40,211 nt of DNA, from assembly GCA_017543285.1 (NCBI GenBank), contig JAFYGK010000033.1:1-40211 (forward strand), in the 5' to 3' direction. The notes beneath the pieces were generated by a model. That model worked only from the letters and a program-made list of their open reading frames with translations. It did not search any database and was not told the DNA's origin. This stretch comes from Clostridia bacterium (GTDB lineage Bacteria > Bacillota > Clostridia > Oscillospirales > Acutalibacteraceae). Shown here in pieces: positions 33,784-40,211 of this stretch. The position numbers were made by a program, and so were the translations under genes. Every line of letters starts with the position of its first letter. The first letter of the stretch is position 1.

Positions 33784-34905
33784 ATGATAAAAAAGAAAAG
33801 GGTGATTGATTGTATGAGTGATACAGATAAAAATGCCGTCCGCTATTTTGTCGGTTCAAACAGCTCATGCGGTTTTTTCTCGTTGTTTTCCGACGTTTAC
33901 GACAACAGGGACGGATGGCGCGCGTTTCTTATAAAAGGCGGTCCGGGAAGCGGAAAGTCAACTCTTATGAAAAAAGTCGCCGCCCGGTTTGAGGAAAGGT
34001 TTCCGGTCGAATATCTGCACTGCTCCAGCGATCCCGATTCTCTTGACGGAGTTGTGCTGCCCGATCTGAAGATATGCGTGATGGACGCTACCGCTCCGCA
34101 CGTCCTGGAGCCAAAATATCCCGGAGCCTGCGAGAATATAATAAATATCGGGGAATGTTGGGACCCGGAGATCCTGCGCCGGTGCTCCGGAGAAATAATC
34201 GCTCTTGCCGAGGAATGCTCGGCTCTGCACAGAGCCGCCCAAAGCTATCTGAAGGGGTGCGGTATTATTAAGAGGGACGGCGACAGATATTACGCCGAGG
34301 CTGTCAATACCGAAAAGCTTGCCCGGTTCGCGCAGAGACTTTCCCGACGCGAGCTGCCGAAGATCTCCGACTCTCCGGGACGGCAAAAAAGACGTATGCT
34401 CAGCGCTTACGGCCCGCAGGGACTGAAGTATTTCAGTGAAACGGTAAATGTTCTCAGCGACCGCGTCTACTGCATACAGGATGACAGCGGCGTTATATCC
34501 GGTCAGCTGCTGGGTGAAATACGCCGCTGTGCCATTGCTGCCGGCTATGACGTTGTCAGCTGTATGAGCCCGCTTTTCGGTGAAGTCACGGAGCATCTGC
34601 TGATACCGTCAGCCGGGCTTTCCCTTGTGACGGTAAATAAGTTTCTCAAGGCGCCCCGCGAGGGCTGCCGCTGCATAAATACACGCCGCTTTCTCGACGC
34701 GCAAAAACTGTACGGTCACAAGGTCAGGATCGGCTTCAACAAAAAGGCGCTGACGGCTTTGACAAACGAAGCGGGCGGACAAATGCTTCTGGCAAAGCAG
34801 ACCCACGACCTGCTTGAGAGATACTATGTCAGCGCGATGGATTTTGAAAAGGTCGAGCGGTTGGGAAACGGGCTGTGCAGCATGATAGAGCAAATCATCG
34901 CCTGA
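33784..34905 (+). CDS. P-loop ATPase with internal duplication (PRK06851-like)
   Basis: Cytosolic ATPase-like protein of unknown role, found widely in clostridia and bacilli (resembles what is catalogued as PRK06851). 373 residues. The first half has an intact Walker A GGPGSGKST (52-60) followed by VEYLHCSSDPDSLDGVVLPD. The second half (from about 225) repeats the order: a segment at the same place reads CIQDDSGVISGQLLGEI, then YDVVSCMSPLFGEVTEHLLI. The second P-loop has lost its Gly-Lys-Ser/Thr, so only the first site should bind nucleotide. CCGGAG lies seven bases before ATG 33784; ATG 33814 with GGGTGA is an alternative. It probably shares a transcript with the uracil-DNA glycosylase. Confidence 0.75.
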   Translation: MIKKKRVIDCMSDTDKNAVRYFVGSNSSCGFFSLFSDVYDNRDGWRAFLIKGGPGSGKSTLMKKVAARFEERFPVEYLHCSSDPDSLDGVVLPDLKICVMDATAPHVLEPKYPGACENIINIGECWDPEILRRCSGEIIALAEECSALHRAAQSYLKGCGIIKRDGDRYYAEAVNTEKLARFAQRLSRRELPKISDSPGRQKRRMLSAYGPQGLKYFSETVNVLSDRVYCIQDDSGVISGQLLGEIRRCAIAAGYDVVSCMSPLFGEVTEHLLIPSAGLSLVTVNKFLKAPREGCRCINTRRFLDAQKLYGHKVRIGFNKKALTALTNEAGGQMLLAKQTHDLLERYYVSAMDFEKVERLGNGLCSMIEQIIA

Positions 34906-34997
34906 TGATGTTTCGTAACGGCATGTGCCTTTTTGCAGCCGGTTTTCCGGCGGCGATTCTTTAGTCAAACGTAAGATCTCTATGCCGAAAAATGTTA

Positions 34998-35026
34998 TTG
35001 TTATATATGCGCCGGCATGATATAAT
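34998..35026 (+). promoter_or_regulatory. Promoter of the superoxide reductase gene, with CGGCAT repeats
   Basis: TTGTTA (34998-35003), 17 bases, TATAAT (35021-35026). CGGCAT occurs at 35013-35018, 35035-35040 and 35049-35054, and its complement ATGCCG at 34982-34987, so the promoter is surrounded by the repeat. The -10 box also lies within the dyad ATGAT-ATA-ATCAT. Confidence 0.6.
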
Positions 35027-35074
35027 CATCTAAACGGCATTATTGTGCCGGCATGAAAAAGGAGGAAAACATAA

Positions 35075-35443
35075 ATGAAATTCTTTATATGCGGGCACTG
35101 CGGCAATATCGTCGCCGCGGTAAAAGAAAGCGGCGTACCCGTCATGTGCTGCGGACAAAAAATGACCGAGATAATCCCCGGCACTGCCGACGCCGCATCA
35201 GAAAAGCACGTTCCTGTTTATGAAGTCAGGGACAATACCGTTTATGTCACCGTCGGAGAGGTCGAACACCCCATGCTGCCCGAGCATTACATCGAGTGGA
35301 TCGCTATCGAGACCGTTTCGGGCAATCAGCGCAAAGAACTCAGGCCCGGAGAACCTCCGAAGGCATGCTTTGCACTGTGCGACGGCGATGAGGTAAAGGC
35401 GGTCTGGGCATACTGCAACCTGCACAGTCTGTGGAAGGCGTAA
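35075..35443 (+). CDS. dfx: Desulfoferrodoxin (two-iron superoxide reductase)
   Basis: Reduces superoxide to hydrogen peroxide without producing oxygen, a defence typical of anaerobes. 122 residues. Centre I, Fe(Cys)4: Cys6, Cys9, Cys25 and Cys26 in the N-terminal desulforedoxin domain. Centre II, Fe(His)4Cys: His45 (EKHVPV), His65 and His71 (EHPMLPEHYIEWI), Cys114 and His117 (YCNLHSLWKA). All ligands are present, so it should be active; Lys44, the residue that guides superoxide, is also there. AAGGAGG precedes the ATG. Own promoter and terminator. The electron donor (rubredoxin) is not in view. Confidence 0.96.
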   Translation: MKFFICGHCGNIVAAVKESGVPVMCCGQKMTEIIPGTADAASEKHVPVYEVRDNTVYVTVGEVEHPMLPEHYIEWIAIETVSGNQRKELRPGEPPKACFALCDGDEVKAVWAYCNLHSLWKA

Positions 35444-35533
35444 GTAACGCAAGCCCGGATCGACGCGCAGCCGGATAAAGGCGGCTGTCTGTACCGCCCT
35501 GACGAGCGGCGCTGTCTGAGAAAAACGAACTTA

Positions 35534-35568
35534 AAGCGGAACGGGCAAAACCGTTCCGCTTGTTTCTT
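35534..35568 (+). terminator. Terminator after the superoxide reductase gene
   Basis: Perfect 11-bp stem AAGCGGAACGG / CCGTTCCGCTT with loop GCAAAA, followed by GTTTCTTTG. Confidence 0.85.
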
Positions 35569-35672
35569 TGATTTGATGCAATTATTATAAAAAGTGATCT
35601 GACGGGTCGCGCTGCCATAATTAAGCGGCAAGCCGCCATGATTTATCGTCCCGTTTTGTGCGGCGCAGATCA

Positions 35673-36947
35673 TTACAGCTGCGCTTCTATCTTTTTTCTT
35701 CTTGCGCTTGTAGCGTCCGGAGTGATGTCTCCGGCCTTTGTCAGCGCAATCTTTGTCAGCACCGGGCCGAACAGCTCGTAAATCAATACGCCGAACAGCA
35801 CGATATTTCTCACCAGCGCCCCTTCCGCGCCCAGACTGCTTGCCGTCAGCGACATTCCGAGCGCGACGCCTGCCTGCGGGAAAAGGGTTATGCCCAGATA
35901 CTTCTGCACCTGCGGCTCACATTTCATAAGCCTTGAGCCGACTCCCGCGCCGATGTATTTTCCCAGCGCACGCACTACTATATAGACCGCGCCGATCAGA
36001 ACAACATTCATGTCCGAGAATACCGACAGGTCAAGCTCCGCGCCGCTGAGCACGAAAAACAGTATGAACAACGGCGCCGTCCAGCGATCGCACCTTTCCA
36101 TAAGTTCCTCTGAAAAGTCGCACATGTTGCAGAACACCGTGCCCAGCATCATGCAGACCAAAAGGGATGAAAAGCCGATATTCACGCCGAAAAGCTTAAA
36201 CTGCTGCATTGACAGCACCACAGTCATAAGCACAAAGGCAATGGAAAGCGACATTCTTTTTGAGCGGGAATGGAAAAATCTCTCTGCAAAGGTCATCAGA
36301 GCGCCCATCAAAGAACCGAGCAGCAAAGAGGCAATTATTTCGATTATCGGCTCAATAACAATTGATATGACGTCGACTCCGCCGCTGATTATGGCCTTTG
36401 CTATGCCGAAGGAAACGGCAAATATCATAAGTCCCGTAGCGTCGTCGAGCGCGACCACAGGCAGCAGAATGCTCGTCACGGGCCCCTTTGCCTTATACTG
36501 CCGCACGACCATAAGAGTCGCAGCGGGAGCTGTCGCGGCCGCTATCGCTCCGAACAGCAGTACGGTCGGCACGGTCAGTCTTCCGCCGAATGCAATGTAC
36601 ATAAGCATCATAACAGCGTCCACCAGAACGGTAGCCGTCAGCGATTCCAGTATCGCGACGACGACCGCCTGTTTGCCGGTGCGCTTCAACTGCGAAAGTC
36701 GGAATTCGTTGCCTATGGCAAAGGCGATAAATCCCAACGCAACATTGCATATAACCGAGAGGCTTTTTACCTGCTCTCCGGTATTGAAGCCCAGGCCCTC
36801 TATCCCCAGAGCGCCCAGACAAAACGGCCCTATAAGTATGCCTGCCACAAGATATCCTGTTACGGCAGGCAATTTTAGCAGCTTTGCAAATCTCGACATT
36901 AAAAGACCGGCAAAAAGCGCGGTCGCTATCCAAATAAGATCTAACAT
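35673..36947 (-). CDS. Cation/proton antiporter, CPA2-like
   Basis: Membrane exchanger of the Na+/H+ exchanger superfamily (PF00999), exporting Na+ or K+ against protons. 424 residues, about twelve or thirteen hydrophobic segments. The ion-binding region reads VVALDDATGLMIF (two adjacent Asp, as in CPA-type antiporters), and the unwound helix region has AAATAPAATLMVV. No TrkA-N or TrkA-C regulatory domain follows, so it is the short membrane-only form. The start is ATG 36947 with GGAGG four to five bases upstream; the frame continues to 37019 but through the leader. Monocistronic, divergent from nrdD. Confidence 0.88.
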   Translation of the reverse strand: MLDLIWIATALFAGLLMSRFAKLLKLPAVTGYLVAGILIGPFCLGALGIEGLGFNTGEQVKSLSVICNVALGFIAFAIGNEFRLSQLKRTGKQAVVVAILESLTATVLVDAVMMLMYIAFGGRLTVPTVLLFGAIAAATAPAATLMVVRQYKAKGPVTSILLPVVALDDATGLMIFAVSFGIAKAIISGGVDVISIVIEPIIEIIASLLLGSLMGALMTFAERFFHSRSKRMSLSIAFVLMTVVLSMQQFKLFGVNIGFSSLLVCMMLGTVFCNMCDFSEELMERCDRWTAPLFILFFVLSGAELDLSVFSDMNVVLIGAVYIVVRALGKYIGAGVGSRLMKCEPQVQKYLGITLFPQAGVALGMSLTASSLGAEGALVRNIVLFGVLIYELFGPVLTKIALTKAGDITPDATSARRKKIEAQL

Positions 36948-37006
36948 TATTCCTCCATAAACAGCGAGACATAAAAATATGATCGCCCCGCTTTTTCCAA
37001 ATGAAT

Positions 37007-37035
37007 ATAATAGCACCATATTTTATCAATGTCAA
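37007..37035 (-). promoter_or_regulatory. Promoter of the antiporter gene
   Basis: On the minus strand TTGACA (37030-37035), 17 bases, TATTAT (37007-37012), 60 bases before the ATG. The stretch 36948-37379 otherwise contains the nrdD promoter and boxes. Confidence 0.8.
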
Positions 37036-37219
37036 ACATAAATCGCGCAAAGCTTCTTTTTTGCTTCCTGATGACGCAGTCCGGGACAGCCGTCATAACG
37101 CGCGGGCCAAGCACCGGTTTGCAGAGCGCGCCTCCATAAAAAACCTTATTATTTCACCTGCCGAAAATAATAAACAGTAAAAAACAGCATAATTGATGAA
37201 AAAACCTGAAGAATTACTG

Positions 37220-37248
37220 TTGACATATCTCAATATATAGGGTATAAT
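37220..37248 (+). promoter_or_regulatory. Perfect consensus promoter of nrdD
   Basis: TTGACA (37220-37225), 17 bases, TATAAT (37243-37248), giving an about 125-base leader before the GTG start. Confidence 0.88.
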
Positions 37249-37285
37249 AGGACTCGCTCGAAAAAAATACACAAGATATTGTGAT
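37228..37285 (+). promoter_or_regulatory. Two NrdR-box-like sites
   Basis: The NrdR consensus core is CwATATATwG. CAATATATAG at 37231-37240 matches it fully and lies inside the promoter spacer. ACACAAGATATTGTG at 37269-37283 contains the core CAAGATATTG (one mismatch) with matching outer ACA/TG. The cores are 41 bases apart, close to four helical turns, so on one face. Ribonucleotide reductase genes are the known targets of the repressor NrdR. Confidence 0.65.
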
Positions 37286-37379
37286 TATTATTTTTGCCCG
37301 GACGCAGCATCCGCCTGCTTCGGCAAATTCCGATGAAATAGAGATCATAAAGGGTGCAAAGAAAAAAGGAGGAAGAAAA

Positions 37380-39701
37380 GTGATTACAGAAATCATCAAA
37401 AGAGATGGAAGAAAGGTTCCTTTCGATAAAATAAGGATCGCAAATGCCGTCGGTAAGGCTTTTGACGCGTGCAAACAGCCCAAAACATCAGACTATTGCA
37501 TGGCAATCGCAACAATGGTTGAAAATGACCTTATCGAAAAGGGCACAGTGCTGCCGACCGTCGAGGAGGTTCAGGATTGCGTCGAATCCGCTCTTATTCA
37601 AAGCGGCCATGTGCGCTGCGCCAAGAGTTATATCCTCTACCGTGCCGAGCGCACAAGAGCAAGGGACTCCAAGACCAGGATAATGAAGCTCTATGAGGAG
37701 ATCACCTTCAAGGATTCCAGCCAGAGCGACATGAAGCGCGACAACGCTAACGTTAATTCCGACACCGCGATGGGCACAATGCTCAAATACGGTTCAGAGG
37801 GCGCAAAGGAGTTTTTCGTAAACTTTATCCTGAAGCCGGAACACGCAAAGGCGCATATCGAAGGCGATATTCATATCCATGACCTCGACTTTCTGACAAT
37901 GACAACAACCTGTTGCCAGATCGACCTTATAAAGCTTTTCAGCGGCGGTTTTTCAACCGGACACGGCGTTCTCCGCGAACCCAACGATATTTCCAGCTAT
38001 TCGGCTCTTGCCTGCATAGCCATTCAGTCCAACCAGAACGACCAGCACGGCGGTCAGTCGATAGTTAACTTTGACTACGGTCTCGCTCCCGGAATCGTCA
38101 AAACCTTCCGCCGCCTCTACCGTCAGAACATGCAGAAGGCTCTGCAGTTCAGAAGCGACTGCGAGCTTTCCGACGACAAAGCAAAGGAAATCCAGAGGAC
38201 CATCCTTGGCGAAGGCATTCCTCTCAGGCTTGAAGAATACAAGGATTACATGAAGCGCGAAACCGAGCTTCTTGCCGGACTCGGTGTTGATCCTGCGGAA
38301 ATCGAAAAGTGCCAGAAGCTGGCGCTTGAGGACAGCCTCAAGGAGACCGACCGCGCAGCCTATCAGGCGATGGAGGCCCTCATCCATAACCTCAATACGA
38401 TGCATTCCAGAGCCGGCGCGCAGACCCCCTTCTCCTCCATCAACTATGGTATGGACACGACTCCCGAAGGCAGAATGATAATAAAAAACGTCCTTCTGGC
38501 TCATGAGGCGGGCCTCGGCAACGGCGAAACCCCGATCTTCCCCATACATATTTTCCGTGTCAAGGAAGGGGTCAACTATAATCCCGGCGACCCCAACTAT
38601 GACCTTTTCAAGCTGGCGATCAGGGTTTCGGCAAAGCGCCTGTTCCCCAATTTCAGCTTTATCGACGCTCCGTACAACCTGCAATACTACAAAGAGGGCC
38701 ATCCCGAAACCGAAATATCCTATATGGGCTGCCGCACAAGGGTCATGGGCAACAATTATGATCCCAGCCGCGAGATAGCTCCCGGCAGAGGCAACCTCTC
38801 CTTCACCTCAATCAACATTCCCAGGATCGCCATCAAGGCAAAGGGCGACATTGACTGGTTCTTCGACGAACTGGGCAGAAAAATGGATCTCTGTATTGAT
38901 CAGCTCAACGAACGCTTTGAGATACAGGCAAAGAAAAAGGTAAGGAACTACCCCTTCCTCATGGGCGAGGGCATCTGGATCGACAGCGATAAGCTGGGTC
39001 CCGACGACGAGGTTCGCGAAGTATTGAAGCACGGCACTATGAGCGTCGGCTTTATCGGGCTTGCCGAAACGCTTGTGGCTCTTGTCGGAAAACACCACGG
39101 CGAATCGGAAAATTCCCAGAACCTCGGTCTTGACATAATCAGATTCATGAGAGACAGGCTTGACGCCGAATCCAAAAAGACCGGTCTCAACTACACCCTG
39201 CTGGCAACTCCGGCAGAGGGTCTGTCCGGACGTTTTGTCCGGATGGACAAGAAGATCTTCGGCGAGATCCCCGGCGTCACCGACAGGGAATACTACACAA
39301 ATTCCTTCCATATCCCGGTTTATTACAACATCGGTGCGGTTGAAAAGATCAAGCTGGAGGCGCCCTATCACGCTCTGACCAATGCCGGCCATATCACCTA
39401 TGTCGAACTCGACGGTGATCCCACAAAGAATCTCGAGGTATTCGAAAAGGTCATCCGCACCATGCATGACGCGGGAATCGGCTACGGCTCGGTAAACCAT
39501 CCTGTAGACCGCGATCCCGTATGCGGATACAACGGCATAATAGGCGACGTTTGCCCCAAGTGCGGCAGGCATGAATGCGAAAACGGACCGAAATTCGACA
39601 GGATCCGCAGGATCACGGGCTATCTGGTCGGAACGCTCGACCGCTTCAACGACGCAAAGCGTGCCGAGGAAAGCCAGAGAGTAAAACATGAAGTTAAATA
39701 A
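37380..39701 (+). CDS. nrdD: Anaerobic ribonucleoside-triphosphate reductase
   Basis: Oxygen-sensitive glycyl-radical enzyme that makes dNTPs from NTPs. 773 residues from the GTG at 37380, which has AGGAGG eight bases upstream; the longer open frame from 37281 runs through the leader. ATP-cone allosteric domain at about 3-95 (IIKRDGRKVPFDKIRIANAV). The catalytic barrel follows (IHIHDLDFL, QNDQHGGQS). Four zinc-binding cysteines near the end: VCGYN and CPKCGRHEC. The C-terminal glycyl-radical site is Gly747 in RITGYLVGTLDRFNDAK. The radical is introduced by the NrdG that follows. Control by NrdR is suggested by the upstream boxes. Confidence 0.97.
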   Translation: MITEIIKRDGRKVPFDKIRIANAVGKAFDACKQPKTSDYCMAIATMVENDLIEKGTVLPTVEEVQDCVESALIQSGHVRCAKSYILYRAERTRARDSKTRIMKLYEEITFKDSSQSDMKRDNANVNSDTAMGTMLKYGSEGAKEFFVNFILKPEHAKAHIEGDIHIHDLDFLTMTTTCCQIDLIKLFSGGFSTGHGVLREPNDISSYSALACIAIQSNQNDQHGGQSIVNFDYGLAPGIVKTFRRLYRQNMQKALQFRSDCELSDDKAKEIQRTILGEGIPLRLEEYKDYMKRETELLAGLGVDPAEIEKCQKLALEDSLKETDRAAYQAMEALIHNLNTMHSRAGAQTPFSSINYGMDTTPEGRMIIKNVLLAHEAGLGNGETPIFPIHIFRVKEGVNYNPGDPNYDLFKLAIRVSAKRLFPNFSFIDAPYNLQYYKEGHPETEISYMGCRTRVMGNNYDPSREIAPGRGNLSFTSINIPRIAIKAKGDIDWFFDELGRKMDLCIDQLNERFEIQAKKKVRNYPFLMGEGIWIDSDKLGPDDEVREVLKHGTMSVGFIGLAETLVALVGKHHGESENSQNLGLDIIRFMRDRLDAESKKTGLNYTLLATPAEGLSGRFVRMDKKIFGEIPGVTDREYYTNSFHIPVYYNIGAVEKIKLEAPYHALTNAGHITYVELDGDPTKNLEVFEKVIRTMHDAGIGYGSVNHPVDRDPVCGYNGIIGDVCPKCGRHECENGPKFDRIRRITGYLVGTLDRFNDAKRAEESQRVKHEVK

Positions 39702-39721
39702 CCGATAACCTGAACATAATC

Positions 39722-39767
39722 ATTGCCGGTCTGTTTTTCGGTCATGATCGAAAAGCGTTCCGGCAAT
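39722..39767 (+). other. Long hairpin between nrdD and nrdG
   Basis: Outer arms ATTGCCGG (39722-39729) and CCGGCAAT (39760-39767) enclose a second stem (TTTTTCG / CGAAAAG). A T-rich stretch follows (CTTATTCAGTTTTT). Either a leaky terminator setting the NrdD:NrdG ratio or an mRNA 3'-end stabiliser. Confidence 0.55.
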
Positions 39768-39814
39768 CTTATTCAGTTTTTCAATCGGGGAAAATGAGAG
39801 TGAGTTGAAATCAG

Positions 39815-40211
39815 ATGACCGAGAACAATAATCAGGCAGAGCGCACCGAAATGGACGAAAGCATAGCGGCGGCGATAAGGCAGCAGCTTGATGAAATGGA
39901 TAAGGCAAGGAGTGAAAACACATCGGACGATCTGCCGGAAGGCATGCTCCGTATCGCAGGCGAGCTTTCCGCCTCCATAGAGGACGGTCCGGGCTATCGC
40001 TACGTCCTGTTCGTACAGGGCTGCCATTTTAACTGTAAAGGCTGCCATAATCCCGAATCGCATCCCTTCTCCGGCGGATATTTTATGTCGCCCGATGACA
40101 TCGTAAAAAAGGTGTGCGCCGATCCTCTTCTGGACGGCATGACGTTTTCCGGCGGCGAGCCTTTTGAGCAGGCCTCCGTTCTCGCTGAACTGGCGCAGAA
40201 GATAAACGGCA
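39815..40211 (+). CDS. nrdG: Anaerobic ribonucleotide reductase activase (radical SAM), cut by window edge
   Basis: Generates the glycyl radical on NrdD using SAM and a 4Fe-4S cluster. 132 residues are visible. The radical SAM motif CxxxCxxC is Cys70, Cys74 and Cys77 (GCHFNCKGCHNPE), and the SAM-binding FSGGEP follows. NrdG normally starts about ten residues before IEDGPG; here about 43 extra hydrophilic, acidic residues lie in front. The ATG at 39815 is preceded only by a weak GAGAGTGAG. A shorter start at Met44 would lack proper spacing to its GGAAGG, so the extension is probably real but not proven. Confidence 0.93.
   Translation, partial: MTENNNQAERTEMDESIAAAIRQQLDEMDKARSENTSDDLPEGMLRIAGELSASIEDGPGYRYVLFVQGCHFNCKGCHNPESHPFSGGYFMSPDDIVKKVCADPLLDGMTFSGGEPFEQASVLAELAQKING

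Noticed and set aside
35005..35035. PerR box at the superoxide reductase promoter
   Set aside because: Only part of the TTATAAT-n-ATTATAA pattern is present; the ATGAT/ATCAT dyad is too short to assign to PerR.

Overview
The window is a 40.2 kb stretch of ordinary, gene-dense chromosome from a low-to-moderate GC, endospore-forming anaerobic Firmicute, most probably a clostridial (Oscillospirales/Ruminococcaceae-like) bacterium. Three things point there. Both dipicolinate synthase genes (dpaA, dpaB) are present. There is anaerobic metabolism: oxygen-independent ribonucleotide reductase NrdD/NrdG, a desulfoferrodoxin-type superoxide reductase and a PduL phosphotransacylase. Expression signals are Gram-positive in style: strong GGAGG ribosome sites, many TTG/GTG starts, TTGACA/TATAAT promoters and U-tailed hairpin terminators. 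I see no tRNA, rRNA, CRISPR array, insertion sequence, prophage or integration site.

Layout. 1-3055 (minus): lon followed by engB, the latter cut by the window edge. 3236-4506 (plus): promoter, L10 leader with attenuator, rplJ, rplL, terminator. 4735-8430 (minus): an unrecognised 247-residue protein, aspartokinase and homoserine dehydrogenase (aspartate-family amino acids). 8835-17310 (plus): a YtvI/AI-2E membrane protein, a secreted 3D-domain protein, dpaA-dpaB plus a CBS-domain protein, prfB with a secreted lysozyme-like protein behind it, and pduL. 17390-21833 (minus): the classical rpmH-rnpA-yidD-yidC-jag-mnmE cluster, but without dnaA, mnmG or rsmG next to it. 22132-23250 (minus): a PfoR/EIIC-like membrane protein.

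23570-32772 is a cell-envelope polysaccharide region: UDP-glucose dehydrogenase (plus), then on the minus strand a GtrB-like GT2, a YfhO-type membrane protein with a long acidic tail, a GT-C membrane glycosyltransferase, a GT4 glycosyltransferase and an initiating sugar-1-phosphate transferase. Several genes have their own promoter or terminator, so this is a set of small units rather than one operon. 33118-35443 (plus): Fe-S uracil-DNA glycosylase, a duplicated P-loop ATPase and superoxide reductase. 35673-36947 (minus): a cation/proton antiporter. 37220-end (plus): nrdD and the start of nrdG behind a consensus promoter carrying NrdR-box-like sequences.

I do not see a convincing undescribed multi-gene system. 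The points most worth a second look are: the two NrdR-like boxes at nrdD; an RF2 gene without the programmed frameshift that keeps the CTTTGAC heptamer in frame; an ATPase whose second half is a decayed copy of the first; the secreted lysozyme-like protein directly behind prfB; a U-tailed hairpin just after the promoter of the YtvI-like gene; a perfect AT-rich hairpin in the uracil-DNA glycosylase leader; and the acidic tail on the YfhO protein. Coordinates of starts reflect my choice of ribosome binding site and often differ from the longest open frame.
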